A stretch of 39,034 nt of DNA from Hyphomicrobiales bacterium (GCA_016792865.1 JAEUMJ010000150.1:1-39034), one strand, 5' to 3'. Shown: positions 25,212 to 36,325, numbered from the stretch's first letter. Numbers and translations: made by a program. The notes: generated from the letters alone by a model not told the origin.

Positions 25212-26030
25212 ATGGATGCTGTTGCACAGACGGCCTATTACTGTTGCGGCGTCAGGGCAGATGACGCACAGAAGCCCAATCCCATCTGCGGCGATCAATT
25301 TGCGCAACGGTTCATGACGACGGAGGGCAGGGCGGCGTTCGCTCCCTTCGCATCGCTCAGGATGCCCAACATCTCGAATGCGACGCGGGCGCGGATCATT
25401 GATGACCTGGTGCGGGCACGCCTTGCGCACAATCCGCGGCAGAAGGTCTTTCTGGTCGGGGCCGGGTTTGACACGCGGGCCTATCGGCTCGGCGGCGGTG
25501 ACTGGGTCGAGTTCGATCAACCGGCGCTGCTTGATCTCAAGAACAGGCTTCTGCCTGTTTCGGAATGCCCGGTCCCGCTGACACGGGTCGGCATTGATTT
25601 CGTCCGTGAACGGCTTGCGGACAAGCTGGCCCCCTATGCCGGGACGCGCGATGCGGTTGTCATCATCGAAGGGGTCACGATGTACCTGACCGATGAACAG
25701 AAGACCTCGCTTTTCCGCGCCTTGAGAGAGGCGCTTCCCGGACATGCGCTCGTTTGCGACATGATGACGGCGCGCTTTGCCGAAAAGGTGGCCGCCCCGT
25801 TCCGCAACGTGCTGAGGACGCTGGGAACCGATTTTGTCCCGCAATCGCCGGATCCGAAGCAGATTGCCCTGGCCGAGGGGTACACGCTCACGGAGCGCAT
25901 TTCGATCCTCGGACGCGCCAGGGAGCTTGGTGCCGTTTCCATTCCCGGATTCCTCTTCAATACAATCCTGAAAACCCTGCGGGACGGGTATTGCATCCAT
26001 GTCTTCAAGGCGCCGGGGAAACTGGCCTGA
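25212..26030 (+). CDS. SAM-dependent methyltransferase, TIGR00027 type
   Basis: A 272-residue methyltransferase of the leucine carboxyl methyltransferase-like group often labelled TIGR00027. The SAM-binding motif is VFLVGAGFDTRAYRL, the acidic binding site for the SAM ribose follows as WVEFDQPALLDLKNRLL, and motif III is VVIIEGVTMYLTDEQ. The C-terminal PGFLFNTILKTLRDGYCIHVF is also typical. Family members methylate carboxyl or hydroxyl groups of small molecules or polyketides; the substrate cannot be told. ATG 25212 sits 1 base after the DMT stop, so translation is probably coupled. A link between methylation and export is inference from position. Confidence 0.85.
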   Translation: MDAVAQTAYYCCGVRADDAQKPNPICGDQFAQRFMTTEGRAAFAPFASLRMPNISNATRARIIDDLVRARLAHNPRQKVFLVGAGFDTRAYRLGGGDWVEFDQPALLDLKNRLLPVSECPVPLTRVGIDFVRERLADKLAPYAGTRDAVVIIEGVTMYLTDEQKTSLFRALREALPGHALVCDMMTARFAEKVAAPFRNVLRTLGTDFVPQSPDPKQIALAEGYTLTERISILGRARELGAVSIPGFLFNTILKTLRDGYCIHVFKAPGKLA

Positions 26031-26096
26031 AGGGGCATGGGTCCGCCCGCGACGGATTGGAAGCAGGATACTCCTACGATCGGAAATTAATGCGGG

Positions 26097-26128
26097 GAGC
26101 GGGGCCGGTGGCCGGTAACTGCCCGCTC
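26097..26128. other. Stem-loop between the methyltransferase gene and tRNA-Leu
   Basis: GAGCGGG (26097-26103) pairs with CCCGCTC (26122-26128), 7 perfect bp, and the loop contains the smaller inverted pair CCGG-TGG-CCGG. No T run follows on the plus strand. It may mark the end of the methyltransferase transcript. Upstream and downstream of it, 26031-26220 holds nothing else I can name. Confidence 0.35.
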
Positions 26129-26220
26129 AAATCGCCCCATTTCCTGCTGGCACCCCGGGATATGCTCTGCTATAGCCGCGCCGACCTAATCGCCCCTTGG
26201 CTTTTTGGCCGCTGGCTTGC

Positions 26221-26305
26221 GCGGGCGTGGTGAAATTGGCAGACACGCAGGATTTAGGTTCCTGTGGGGAAACCCGTGGGGGTTCAAGTCCCTCCGCCCG
26301 CACCA
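26221..26305 (+). tRNA. tRNA-Leu (TAG)
   Basis: An 85-base class II tRNA with a long variable arm (TGGGGAAACCCGTG) and encoded CCA at 26303-26305. Acceptor GCGGGCG pairs with CGCCCGC. The anticodon loop is TTTAGGT with the stem CAGGA/TCCTG, giving anticodon TAG. The T arm has GGTTCAAGTCC. It lies 55 bases before tig with no strong terminator between. Confidence 0.97.
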
Positions 26306-26360
26306 GACGCGCTTGGCAGAATGCCGTTTCGACAAGGGGCCTGAACCAGAGAGCAGACCG

Positions 26361-27725
26361 ATGAACGTGACCGAGACCGCAAGCCAAGGCCTGAAGCGCG
26401 AATTCAAGGTGGTGGTGAACGCCGCCCAGCTTGCCAGGCAGGCCGAAGAACGCCTCGCTGAAATGGCTCCCAAGGCCCAGATCAAGGGCTTCCGTCCCGG
26501 CAAGGTTCCAGTTGCCCATCTCAAGCGCCTCTATGGCAAGTCTGTCATGGCCGAAGTGGTGCAGAAGGCGATCGATGATGGTGCCCGCTCGGTGTTTGCC
26601 GACCGCAACCTCAAGCCCGCCTATCAGCCGGAAGTGAAGCTGCCGGAAGCCGCCGACGAGGTGGAGCAGATCATGGACGGCAAGAAGGATCTTTCCTTCG
26701 ACGTTTCTGCGGAAGTGATCCCGGAATTCCAGGTCAAGGACCATGCCGGACTCACCCTGACCAAGCATGTGGTGTCCGTGACCGACGCCCACCTCGATGA
26801 AGCGGTCAACCGTCTCGCCTCGGGCTCCAAGTCCTGGGAATCGAAGGGTGGCAACGCCAAGTCGGAAAAGGGCGACCGGGTGACGATCTCGTTCGTCGGC
26901 AAGGTTGACGGCAAGGCATTTGACGGTGGCGCGGGCGAGAACATTCCGCTGGAGCTTGGCTCGAACCAGTTCATCCCCGGTTTTGAGGACCAACTCATCG
27001 GCAAGAAAACCGGCGAGGACGTTCTGGTAAAGGTGACCTTCCCCGACACCTATGGTGTTGCCGAACTGGCTGGCAAGGCTGCCGAATTCGATACCCGCAT
27101 CGCATCGATCGACGCGCCGAAGGCTGCCGTGGTGGACGACGAATTTGCCAAGCGCATGGGCTTTGAATCGCTGTCCGCGCTGCGTGACATGCTGAAGGGC
27201 GGCATCGAGCGCGAATTCGGCCGCATGACGCAAATGAAGCTGAAGCGCGACGTGCTGGACGCGCTCGACAAGGAATACACCTTCGAGCTGCCGGAAAAGC
27301 TGGTGGAAGCCGAATTCAACGGCATCTGGAACGCCTTGCAAAACGAAATGCAGCGGGCCGGAAAGTCGTTTGCCGACGAGAACACCACTGAAGATGAAGC
27401 CCGCAAGGAATACCGCGCCATTGCCGAGCGCCGCGTGCGCCTTGGCCTTGTTCTGGGCACGCTGGGCGAGAAGGAAAACGTCCAGGTCAACGAGCAGGAA
27501 TTGCAGCAGGCTCTGATCGCAAGGGTGCGCCAGTTCCCCGGCCAGGAGAAGCAGGTTTACGACTATTACCGCAAGAACCCCTCGGCGCTGATCGAGCTGC
27601 GCGGCCCCATCTTCGAGCAGAAGGTCGTTGACCTGATCGTGGGCAAGGCTTCCGTGACCGACAAGGAAACCAGCCGCGAAGATCTTCAGAAGATGGTGGA
27701 GGAAGACCTCGACGACGAGGCATAA
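26361..27725 (+). CDS. tig: Trigger factor
   Basis: Ribosome-bound chaperone and prolyl isomerase that receives nascent chains. The 454-residue protein has the ribosome-binding domain with GFRPGKVPVAHLKRLYG (residues 44-60), the FKBP-type isomerase domain with KGDRVTISFVGKVDGKAFDGG and ELGSNQFIPGFEDQLIGKKTG, and a complete helical C-terminal domain ending ETSREDLQKMVEEDL. ATG 26361 gives the usual start; the frame is open upstream through the tRNA region but is not coding. It follows tRNA-Leu and ends in a terminator at 27752. Confidence 0.97.
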   Translation: MNVTETASQGLKREFKVVVNAAQLARQAEERLAEMAPKAQIKGFRPGKVPVAHLKRLYGKSVMAEVVQKAIDDGARSVFADRNLKPAYQPEVKLPEAADEVEQIMDGKKDLSFDVSAEVIPEFQVKDHAGLTLTKHVVSVTDAHLDEAVNRLASGSKSWESKGGNAKSEKGDRVTISFVGKVDGKAFDGGAGENIPLELGSNQFIPGFEDQLIGKKTGEDVLVKVTFPDTYGVAELAGKAAEFDTRIASIDAPKAAVVDDEFAKRMGFESLSALRDMLKGGIEREFGRMTQMKLKRDVLDALDKEYTFELPEKLVEAEFNGIWNALQNEMQRAGKSFADENTTEDEARKEYRAIAERRVRLGLVLGTLGEKENVQVNEQELQQALIARVRQFPGQEKQVYDYYRKNPSALIELRGPIFEQKVVDLIVGKASVTDKETSREDLQKMVEEDLDDEA

Positions 27726-27751
27726 GCTTCAAGCTTGCAACACTGATACAG

Positions 27752-27790
27752 GCCGCCCCCATGGAGATCATGCGGGGCGGCTCTTTTTTG
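27752..27790 (+). terminator. Intrinsic terminator of tig
   Basis: GCCGCCCCCATG (27753-27764) pairs with CATGCGGGGCGGC (27769-27781), with one bulged base, followed by TCTTTTTTG. It stands between the convergent tig and DUF4405 genes. Confidence 0.9.
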
Positions 27791-27794
27791 CGGC

Positions 27795-28304
27795 CTACCT
27801 TGCCAGTGACACCAGCGCGGCGGCGAGTTCCATCGTGTCCTTGCCCGACTTGCGGCCGATGGCGGCAAGGCTTTCGTCTGCCGTGCTGACGGTGAAACCC
27901 TTGGCCTTCAAGGCTGCCAGCATCTCGTCCGGCGAAACATTGAGAACGGGGGCCACCTCCGCGACGGGCGCCTGAATCACGGCATTGGACAGCGCGAAGG
28001 GGGGCGGGCCACCTCCCTTGGGCGCATTGCCTGTCAGGGCCGGCCAGGCGAAGGCCAGCGCGGCGGCAAGCGATATGGCGGAGCCGATCCAAAAGGGAGC
28101 GCGGCGAAAGTAGTTCAGGAGCGATCGCCAGTTCTTCCAGACATGCAGGATGAACGGCAGGATCAGCACAAGGCTGAGTATCTCGTGCATCTCCCGGAAG
28201 GCGGCTGTTCCGACGTGGAAGAACAGGGCGACGCCCGAGACAAGCGAAATGAGGAAGAGGCCCGTGACGAAGGGTGTTGCGTAACGATTGAGAATGTCAG
28301 GCAT
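27795..28304 (-). CDS. DUF4405-like membrane protein
   Basis: A 169-residue protein with three hydrophobic segments in its first 100 residues: RYATPFVTGLFLISLVSGVAL, LSLVLILPFILHVWKNWRSL and WIGSAISLAAALAFAW. The second segment is flanked by His residues (EMHE before, LHVWKNW after), the arrangement of small cytochrome b-like DUF4405 proteins that may bind heme. The remaining 65 residues (from GNAPKGGGPPP) hold NVSPDEMLAALKAKGFTVSTADESLAAI, a short helical module often found with such proteins. Whether heme is bound is not shown. ATG 28304 is preferred because the membrane segments start there; the upstream frame to 28421 is Arg-rich and unlikely. It is divergent from the outer-membrane protein gene. 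Confidence 0.75.
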   Translation of the reverse strand: MPDILNRYATPFVTGLFLISLVSGVALFFHVGTAAFREMHEILSLVLILPFILHVWKNWRSLLNYFRRAPFWIGSAISLAAALAFAWPALTGNAPKGGGPPPFALSNAVIQAPVAEVAPVLNVSPDEMLAALKAKGFTVSTADESLAAIGRKSGKDTMELAAALVSLAR

Positions 28305-28471
28305 GATTTTCTTTCGGTCGCGCACGTGGAGTGGCGCATCAGTGGATTTGCGACCACAAGACGGGCGACGAGGCGGATTCCGTCGCTCAGGAACCGCAGG
28401 TTTCCGCTTCCCATCTTGCACAGTCTCCGTGTGGTCCTGCAGCGGGGGCGCACCCTAATTTGCTCATGACG

Positions 28472-28501
28472 GGATTTGCTCTCATCGGATGAGCGGAATC
28501 C
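28472..28501. other. Two-tier stem-loop upstream of the outer-membrane protein gene
   Basis: CTCAT (28481-28485) pairs with ATGAG (28489-28493), and GGATT (28472-28476) pairs with AATCC (28497-28501), around a small internal loop. It lies 50 bases before the GTG of the barrel protein. It may be a leader structure or an operator; no regulator is implied by sequence. Confidence 0.35.
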
Positions 28502-28550
28502 ACTTTCTCGTCATCCGGATTCCGTTCCGCATTGAGAGTAGGAGCTTGCC

Positions 28551-29267
28551 GTGAGAAATTCTGTTGCGCTGTTTGGGGCATTCATCGCGATTGCGATGTT
28601 CTCGCCGCTGGCGCTGGCCGAAATGGCACCGAAAACTGACTTTACGCCACAGGATTGGGCGGGCGGATATGTCGGCCTCAGCGGGGGGTATACCCTCGCG
28701 GATACCAGCTATTACAATGATTTCACCGGCAAGGGCACGTCGATCTACACCGGCTCCGCTGATCTCGATGGCATGGTCGGCAGCCTTTTCGGAGGTGCGA
28801 ACTTCAATCCGTTTTCCGGCGCGATCGTGGGGGTTGAAGCTGATGTGATCGCGGGCGACACGGAGTCCGATGACACTCATCCCCACAGCAAGGGCAAGGA
28901 ACTCACGGCCCTGAAGGATTACTATGACCTCAACCTGTCCGCCTCCGTGCGGGCCCGCATGGGCTGGGCGGCAGGACGATTTTTGCCCTATGCGACGGGT
29001 GGGCTTTCGGTTGCAAGCGAGGACGTGGGCTATACCGCCAAGGACAATTCCGGCAGCGGCAAAGGTGCGTTGCTGGGCTATACGGCAGGCGCGGGAGTTG
29101 AATATGCCTATAGTGAACACATTCGAATCCGAGCTGAATATCGGTTTACCGACTACTTCACCAGTGACATCGAAATGAAGCTCACCAACGTCAAGACCGA
29201 CTCCACCAACTATGAGGTTGACCTCAGATCCCACCTGATGACTGTCGGATTTGCGTGGACATTCTGA
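28551..29267 (+). CDS. Outer-membrane beta-barrel protein (Omp25/RopB-like)
   Basis: A 238-residue preprotein with a signal peptide (RNSVALFGAFIAIAMFSPLALA, then EMAPK). The mature part shows the alternating strands of a small 8-stranded barrel: WAGGYVGLSGGYTLADTSYY first, GGANFNPFSGAIVGVEADVI mid-way, and YAYSEHIRIRAEYRFTDYF near the end. The last residue is Phe (TVGFAWTF), the signal for barrel insertion. GTG 28551 is the start. Similar porin-like proteins are abundant in Hyphomicrobiales outer membranes; the exact role is unknown. Confidence 0.88.
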   Translation: MRNSVALFGAFIAIAMFSPLALAEMAPKTDFTPQDWAGGYVGLSGGYTLADTSYYNDFTGKGTSIYTGSADLDGMVGSLFGGANFNPFSGAIVGVEADVIAGDTESDDTHPHSKGKELTALKDYYDLNLSASVRARMGWAAGRFLPYATGGLSVASEDVGYTAKDNSGSGKGALLGYTAGAGVEYAYSEHIRIRAEYRFTDYFTSDIEMKLTNVKTDSTNYEVDLRSHLMTVGFAWTF

Positions 29268-29531
29268 GGGGCCGCTTGGGTCGCGCAGCCTGATGTATCG
29301 AGCACTGGATGATTTGCGAGTAGGGCGCTGCGAGGCAATGACCTGCTGAAGAAGCGAGCCTGAAACGGTATCCCCGCCGCCCCCTTCCTTTCACCCGCTG
29401 AGGGAAGAGGCAAGGCCGGGCGGGGGGCATTGCCGGTCGCCCTGCGTGCCTGCCGGCCGTTCCAGAGGCCCTTTGCCTCCCGACGCCGCGGGTGCTAAAC
29501 GCCCGCTGAAACATCAGTCAGGATCCGTCCC

Positions 29532-31370
29532 ATGCCGCATTACCGTTCACGCACCTCCACCCATGGCCGCAACATGGCGGGTGCACGCGGGCTCTGGCGG
29601 GCCACGGGCATGAAGGATGGCGATTTCGGCAAGCCGATCATCGCCGTGGTCAACTCCTTCACCCAGTTCGTTCCCGGCCACGTTCACCTCAAGGACCTTG
29701 GGCAGATGGTGGCCCGCGAGATCGAGGCAGCGGGCGGCGTTGCGAAGGAGTTCAACACCATTGCCGTCGACGACGGCATCGCCATGGGCCACGATGGCAT
29801 GCTCTATTCGCTGCCCTCTCGCGAAATCATTGCCGACAGCGTGGAATACATGGTCAATGCCCATTGTGCGGACGCCATGGTTTGCATTTCCAATTGCGAC
29901 AAGATCACCCCCGGCATGCTGATGGCCGCGATGCGGCTGAATATCCCGTGCGTGTTTGTGTCGGGCGGCCCGATGGAAGCGGGCAAGTACGTCGCGCCTT
30001 CGGGAAAGACCGTGGCGCTGGACCTCGTGGACGCCATGGTGGCCGCTGCCGATGACAAGTATTCGGATGCGGAAGTCGCAACGATCGAACGTTCGGCCTG
30101 TCCCACCTGCGGATCATGTTCCGGCATGTTCACGGCAAATTCCATGAACTGCCTGACCGAGGCGCTGGGCCTGTCCTTGCCGGGCAATGGCTCGACCCTT
30201 GCCACCCACGCCGACCGCAAGCGCCTGTTCCTTGAGGCGGGCCATCTGGTGGTCGATCTTGCCCGCCGCTATTACGACCAGAACGACAGCTCTGTCCTGC
30301 CCCGCAACATTGCCACCAAGAAGGCATTCGAGAATGCCATGACGCTGGACATCGCCATGGGCGGTTCCACCAACACGGTGTTGCATATCCTCGCCGCTGC
30401 CCATGAGGGCGGGGTGGATTTCACCATGGCCGACATCGATCGCCTGTCGCGCCGGGTGCCGGTGCTCTGCAAGGTGGCACCCGCCAAGAGCGATGTGCAC
30501 ATGGAAGACGTGCATCGTGCCGGCGGCATCTTCGGCATCCTCGGCGAGCTGGAACGCGGTGGACTGCTGAACACCGAGTGCCATACGGTTCATGCCGCCA
30601 CGCTGGGCGAAGCCATCGGAAGGTGGGACATTCGGCGGACCAATTCAAAATCGGTGCGCGACTTCTTCCTCGCAGCACCAGGCGGCGTGCCCACCCAGGT
30701 GGCCTTTTCTCAAGACCGTCGCTGGGATGACCTGGACCTTGACCGCACAACGGGCGTGATCCGCGCCACCGAAACGCCCTTCTCAAAGGATGGCGGCCTT
30801 GCCGTGCTTTCCGGCAACATTGCGGAACAGGGCTGCATCGTCAAAACGGCAGGCGTTGATGATTCGATCCTGAAATTCACCGGCACGGCGCGTGTCTATG
30901 AAAGCCAGGATTCGGCTGTGCTGGGCATTCTCAATGGCGAGGTGAAGGCAGGGGATGTGGTGGTGATCCGCTACGAAGGGCCGATCGGCGGCCCGGGGAT
31001 GCAGGAGATGCTCTATCCCACCAGCTATCTGAAGTCCAAGGGACTGGGCAAGGCCTGCGCACTTCTCACGGATGGCCGCTTCTCCGGCGGCACCAGCGGC
31101 CTGTCCATCGGGCACGTCTCGCCGGAAGCGGCAGAGGGCGGGATGATTGCACTGGTGGAGCAGGGCGACACCATTGAGATCGACATTCCCAACCGCACCA
31201 TCCATCTTGCCGTTGCGGCCGATGTGCTTGCCGCCCGCCGCAAGGCGCAGGAGGCCAAGGGCTTCAAGCCGGCCGAGAAGCGGAAGCGCAACGTCACCAA
31301 TGCCCTCAAGGCCTATGCGGCACTCACCACGTCCGCAGCCAAGGGGGCCGTGCGCCGCGATCTGGCGTGA
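29532..31370 (+). CDS. ilvD: Dihydroxy-acid dehydratase
   Basis: Fe-S enzyme that makes 2-oxoisovalerate and 2-oxo-3-methylvalerate for valine, isoleucine and leucine. The 612-residue protein begins [22 protein letters not shown]. The cluster ligands and substrate site show in [20 protein letters not shown] and in [20 protein letters not shown]. The C-terminal [23 protein letters not shown] is complete. Length is normal. The 264 bases upstream (29268-29531) hold no gene and no clear promoter. It separates the tig part of this region from clpP; I know no functional reason for that. Confidence 0.97.
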   Translation: MPHYRSRTSTHGRNMAGARGLWRATGMKDGDFGKPIIAVVNSFTQFVPGHVHLKDLGQMVAREIEAAGGVAKEFNTIAVDDGIAMGHDGMLYSLPSREIIADSVEYMVNAHCADAMVCISNCDKITPGMLMAAMRLNIPCVFVSGGPMEAGKYVAPSGKTVALDLVDAMVAAADDKYSDAEVATIERSACPTCGSCSGMFTANSMNCLTEALGLSLPGNGSTLATHADRKRLFLEAGHLVVDLARRYYDQNDSSVLPRNIATKKAFENAMTLDIAMGGSTNTVLHILAAAHEGGVDFTMADIDRLSRRVPVLCKVAPAKSDVHMEDVHRAGGIFGILGELERGGLLNTECHTVHAATLGEAIGRWDIRRTNSKSVRDFFLAAPGGVPTQVAFSQDRRWDDLDLDRTTGVIRATETPFSKDGGLAVLSGNIAEQGCIVKTAGVDDSILKFTGTARVYESQDSAVLGILNGEVKAGDVVVIRYEGPIGGPGMQEMLYPTSYLKSKGLGKACALLTDGRFSGGTSGLSIGHVSPEAAEGGMIALVEQGDTIEIDIPNRTIHLAVAADVLAARRKAQEAKGFKPAEKRKRNVTNALKAYAALTTSAAKGAVRRDLA

Positions 31371-31505
31371 ACGGCACCGGGGCGGGGCAGCCTCCATCCC
31401 CTTGCTTAACCGTGGGATTCCGGCGGGTTTGCGATTTGTTAGGGCCTCACCTATCTATGGTTCCGACACACATCGATTGATTCCCACCTGATGCCCGGAG
31501 ACCCC

Positions 31506-32138
31506 ATGGCCACCTTTGATCCGCTTGCCCCCACTGCCGCTTTCTGGCCTTCCGTCATTCAGCAGGAAGCCCGTGGCGAGCGCGTCTATGACCTCCCTTC
31601 ACGGTTGCTGCGCGAGCGCATCATCTTCGTGACCGGTCAGGTGGAAGACACCATGGCAGCCTCCATTTGCATGCAATTGCTGTTTCTTGAGGCCGAAAAC
31701 CCCAAGAAGGAAATTGCCATGTACATCAACTCGCCAGGCGGCGTGGTGACGTCGGGCCTGTCGATCTACGATACCATGCAATTCATCCGCTGCCCGGTCT
31801 CCACGATCGTCATGGGGCAGGCGGCCTCCATGGGGTCGTTGCTGTCCTGCGCGGGCGAGAAGGGCATGCGCTTTGCCCTCCCTCACGCCTCGATCATGGT
31901 CCACCAGCCTTCCGGCGGCTTCCAGGGGCAGGTGAGCGACATTCTCATTCATGCCCGCAATGTGGAAAATCTCCGCAAGCGGCTCAATGAAATCTACGTG
32001 AAGCACACCGGCCGCACGGTGAAGGAAATCGAGGACGCGCTGGAGCGCGACAACTTCATGACCGCGGAAGACGCGGTGAAGTTCGGCCTCATCGACGAGG
32101 TGAAGGCCGTTCGCCAGTTGCCTGAGGACCAGAAGTAA
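31506..32138 (+). CDS. clpP: ATP-dependent Clp protease proteolytic subunit
   Basis: Serine protease that forms a 14-mer chamber and degrades substrates fed by ClpX or ClpA. The 210-residue protein has the catalytic triad Ser108 ([10 protein letters not shown]), His133 (IMVHQPSGG) and Asp182 (ERDNFMT). [20 protein letters not shown] is the conserved oxyanion segment. ATG 31506 with GGAG 5 bases ahead is preferred to the ATG at 31491. It is separated from clpX by 337 bases, so the two may be independently controlled. Confidence 0.97.
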   Translation: MATFDPLAPTAAFWPSVIQQEARGERVYDLPSRLLRERIIFVTGQVEDTMAASICMQLLFLEAENPKKEIAMYINSPGGVVTSGLSIYDTMQFIRCPVSTIVMGQAASMGSLLSCAGEKGMRFALPHASIMVHQPSGGFQGQVSDILIHARNVENLRKRLNEIYVKHTGRTVKEIEDALERDNFMTAEDAVKFGLIDEVKAVRQLPEDQK

Positions 32139-32475
32139 GCCCGCGCGCGATACTCCCGGAAATTGTTCCACGGAACAACGCATTGGCCTTGCTTCCTCAA
32201 ACCCTGCGTGAAGCTGGAATTGATTGAGTGGGATGGCTTGGGGTGGCCCGTAGATTGCATTTCTTGCGGGAACCGTGCCGTTATCCACACTTCGCAGCCA
32301 TCCCACTTGTGCATGGCGGGTTGCGGCAAGGAATGATTAACCTCCGGGACCGCATGCTGGATTTGAGTCGGGCATTTGGTCTATTATGAGACACTTTTGG
32401 GCCACTTTCTGCGTATTGAGAGGTGGTCGACCCTACGACCGGGCGCACACCCGGCGGTAAGACAAGGAACAAGAC
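32139..32475. other. clpP-clpX intergenic region with inverted repeat and DnaA box
   Basis: A 337-base gap without a gene. TTGTTCC-AC-GGAACAA at 32163-32178 is a perfect inverted repeat 24 bases after clpP. TTATCCACA at 32281-32289 is an exact DnaA box. TATTAT near 32383 could be a -10 for clpX, without a good -35. Just before clpX, GGTCG/CGACC (32425-32440) and CCGGG/CCCGG (32439-32454) are two short stems that share two bases and so exclude each other. I see no other structure. Confidence 0.45.
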
Positions 32476-33756
<1,281 letters not shown>

Positions 33757-33826
33757 CGAATGCGCGCGCCTGCGGTGGGGCTTGAAGAACTGCCACCGCG
33801 ACGCCACATCCGCATCCGAAGTTGAG

Positions 33827-33852
33827 TGCCGGGCGGCCTGATTTGCCCGGCA
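33827..33852 (+). other. Stem-loop between clpX and lon, with a possible heat-shock promoter before it
   Basis: TGCCGGGC (33827-33834) and GCCCGGCA (33845-33852) form a perfect 8-bp stem with a 10-base loop and no T run. Upstream, CTTGAA at 33781 and CCACATCC near 33804 resemble the -35 and -10 of sigma-32 promoters, the -10 only partly. If the promoter is real, the stem-loop would lie in the lon leader; otherwise it may end clpX. Confidence 0.4.
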
Positions 33853-33889
33853 AGTTAAGCGGGCACGCAGCCTGCAGCAGGGAATGAAA

Positions 33890-36325
33890 ATGGCCAAGAA
33901 GACAACAGAAAAGTCCTCTACCGAAAATCCGGTCGAAGTTCTCCCGGTATTGCCGCTTCGCGACATCGTCGTCTTCCCGCACATGATCGTGCCGCTCTTT
34001 GTGGGGCGTGAAAAGTCGATCAAGGCGCTGGAAGAGGTCATGCGTGAAGAGAAGCGCATCGTGCTCGTGGCACAGCGCAATCCGGCGGATGATGATCCGG
34101 CACAGGACGCAATCTACGAAGTGGGCACGCTCGCCCAGGTGATGCAGCTTCTCAAGCTGCCGGACGGCACCGTCAAGGTGCTGGTGGAGGGCCTGGAACG
34201 CGCCCGCATCCAGAAGTTCACCGACCGCAGCGATTTCTTCGAGGCGGAAATCACCGTCATGCCGCATCCCGCCGTAACCGAGAAGGAGACGGAAGGACTT
34301 GCGCGTTCGACGGCGGCGCAGTTCGAAAGCTATGTGAAGCTCAACAAGAAGGTGCCGCAGGAAGTGCTGGCGAACCTTTCGAGCATAACCGATTTCGCCA
34401 AGCTCGCCGACACCATTGCGGCCCACCTTGCCGTAAAGATTCCCGACAAGCAGGCCCTGCTTGAACTCGAGACCGTCGATCAGCGGCTTGAGAAGGCCTA
34501 TGCCTTGATGGAAGGCGAGATCTCGGTGCTGCAGGTCGAGAAGCGCATCCGCAGCCGCGTGAAGCGGCAGATGGAGAAGACGCAGCGCGAGTACTACCTG
34601 AATGAGCAGATGAAGGCCATCCAGAAGGAACTCGGTGACGGCGAAGAAGGCAAGGACGAATTGGGCGAGCTGGAAAAGCGCATCAAGGACACCAAGCTGT
34701 CCAAGGAAGCGCGTGAACGCGCCGATGCGGAAGTGAAGAAGCTGCGCCAGATGTCGCCCATGTCGGCGGAAGCCACGGTGGTGCGCAACTATCTGGACTG
34801 GCTGCTCTCGATCCCGTGGGGCGTGAAGAGCAAGGTGAAGGCGGATCTCGAATTCGCCCAGAACGTTCTTGATGCCGATCACTATGGCCTGGACAAGGTG
34901 AAGGAACGCATCGTCGAGTATCTGGCGGTTCAGGCCCGCACCAACAAGCTCAAGGGTCCGATCCTCTGTCTCGTCGGCCCGCCCGGCGTCGGCAAGACCT
35001 CGCTCGGCAAGTCCATCGCGAAGGCAACGGGCCGTGAGTTCATCCGCATGTCGCTGGGCGGCGTGCGTGACGAAGCTGAAATCCGCGGCCATCGTCGCAC
35101 CTACATCGGCTCGATGCCCGGCAAGGTCATCCAGTCGATGAAGAAGGCGAAGAAGTCCAATCCGCTCTTCCTGCTCGACGAGATCGACAAGATGGGCATG
35201 GACTTCCGTGGCGACCCGTCGGCGGCCCTGCTCGAAGTGCTTGATCCGGAACAGAACGCGACGTTCATGGACCACTATCTTGAGGTGGAATATGACCTCT
35301 CGAACGTGATGTTCGTGACCACGTCCAACACGCTGAACATTCCTCCGGCCCTTCTGGACCGCATGGAAATCATCCGCATCGCCGGTTACACGGAAGACGA
35401 GAAGGCCGAGATTGCGCGCCGCCACCTCATTCCGAAGGCCATGGAACACCACGGCCTCGACAAGAAGGAATTCGAGGTGACGGAAGACGCGGTGCGCGAG
35501 ATCATCCGCCGTTATACCCGCGAAGCCGGTGTGCGTAATCTCGAACGCGAGATGAGCACGCTTGCCCGCAAGGCGGTAAAGGACCTGATGATCGCCAAGA
35601 AGAAGAAGGTGAAGGTGACCGAAGACGTGGTTCACGATTACCTTGGCGTTCCGAAGTTCCGTTTCGGCGAGGCTGAACGTGAAGATCAGGTGGGTGTCGT
35701 GACCGGCCTCGCCTGGACCGAAGTGGGTGGTGAATTGCTGACCATCGAAGCCCTCATGATGCCGGGCAAGGGCCGCATGACGGTGACGGGCAACCTGCGC
35801 GACGTGATGAAGGAGTCGATCTCGGCTGCTTCCTCCTATGTGAAGAGCAGGGCGCCTTCGATCGGCGTGAAACCTCCGCTGTTCGACCGCAAGGATATCC
35901 ACGTCCATGTTCCGGAAGGCGCAACGCCGAAGGACGGCCCATCCGCCGGTATCGCGATGGCGACTGCCATCGTCTCGGTGCTCACCGGGATTCCGGTCAG
36001 CCGCAATGTGGCCATGACCGGCGAAGTGACGCTGCGTGGCCGTGTGCTGCCGATCGGCGGCCTGAAGGAGAAGCTGCTCGCGGCATTGCGCGGCGGCATC
36101 ACCAAGGTGCTGATCCCGCAGGAGAACGTGAAGGACCTTGCTGACATTCCGGACAATGTGAAGTCCGGGCTGGAACTGGTGCCTGTATCCCATGTGGACG
36201 AGGTGCTGAAGCATGCGCTGGTGCGCCAGCCGACGCCGATTGTCTGGGATGAGGAGGCGGAAGAAGCCGCAGCCGCAGCCCGCGCCAAGTCGGCGGCGGT
36301 CGATGGCGAAGGCGCTGTCCACTGA
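33890..36325 (+). CDS. lon: ATP-dependent protease La (Lon)
   Basis: Cytoplasmic AAA+ protease for misfolded and some regulatory proteins. The 811-residue protein has the N-terminal LAN domain ([23 protein letters not shown]), a coiled coil, Walker A GPPGVGKT (residues 363-370), Walker [10 protein letters not shown], and the protease domain with the catalytic dyad Ser685 ([10 protein letters not shown]) and Lys728 ([10 protein letters not shown]). ATG 33890 is chosen because AGGGA lies 6 bases ahead; the ATG at 33884 would overlap that site. Lon follows clpX and ends at a strong terminator. Confidence 0.98.
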   Translation: MAKKTTEKSSTENPVEVLPVLPLRDIVVFPHMIVPLFVGREKSIKALEEVMREEKRIVLVAQRNPADDDPAQDAIYEVGTLAQVMQLLKLPDGTVKVLVEGLERARIQKFTDRSDFFEAEITVMPHPAVTEKETEGLARSTAAQFESYVKLNKKVPQEVLANLSSITDFAKLADTIAAHLAVKIPDKQALLELETVDQRLEKAYALMEGEISVLQVEKRIRSRVKRQMEKTQREYYLNEQMKAIQKELGDGEEGKDELGELEKRIKDTKLSKEARERADAEVKKLRQMSPMSAEATVVRNYLDWLLSIPWGVKSKVKADLEFAQNVLDADHYGLDKVKERIVEYLAVQARTNKLKGPILCLVGPPGVGKTSLGKSIAKATGREFIRMSLGGVRDEAEIRGHRRTYIGSMPGKVIQSMKKAKKSNPLFLLDEIDKMGMDFRGDPSAALLEVLDPEQNATFMDHYLEVEYDLSNVMFVTTSNTLNIPPALLDRMEIIRIAGYTEDEKAEIARRHLIPKAMEHHGLDKKEFEVTEDAVREIIRRYTREAGVRNLEREMSTLARKAVKDLMIAKKKKVKVTEDVVHDYLGVPKFRFGEAEREDQVGVVTGLAWTEVGGELLTIEALMMPGKGRMTVTGNLRDVMKESISAASSYVKSRAPSIGVKPPLFDRKDIHVHVPEGATPKDGPSAGIAMATAIVSVLTGIPVSRNVAMTGEVTLRGRVLPIGGLKEKLLAALRGGITKVLIPQENVKDLADIPDNVKSGLELVPVSHVDEVLKHALVRQPTPIVWDEEAEEAAAAARAKSAAVDGEGAVH

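Noticed and set aside
32163-32178. parS centromere site
   Set aside because: The sequence resembles TGTTCCACGTGAAACA in its left half but lacks two central bases, so the arms are too close for ParB, and no parAB genes are nearby.
32163-32178. LexA (SOS) box
   Set aside because: Alphaproteobacterial LexA boxes are direct repeats of GTTC spaced by seven bases; this is a tight inverted repeat.
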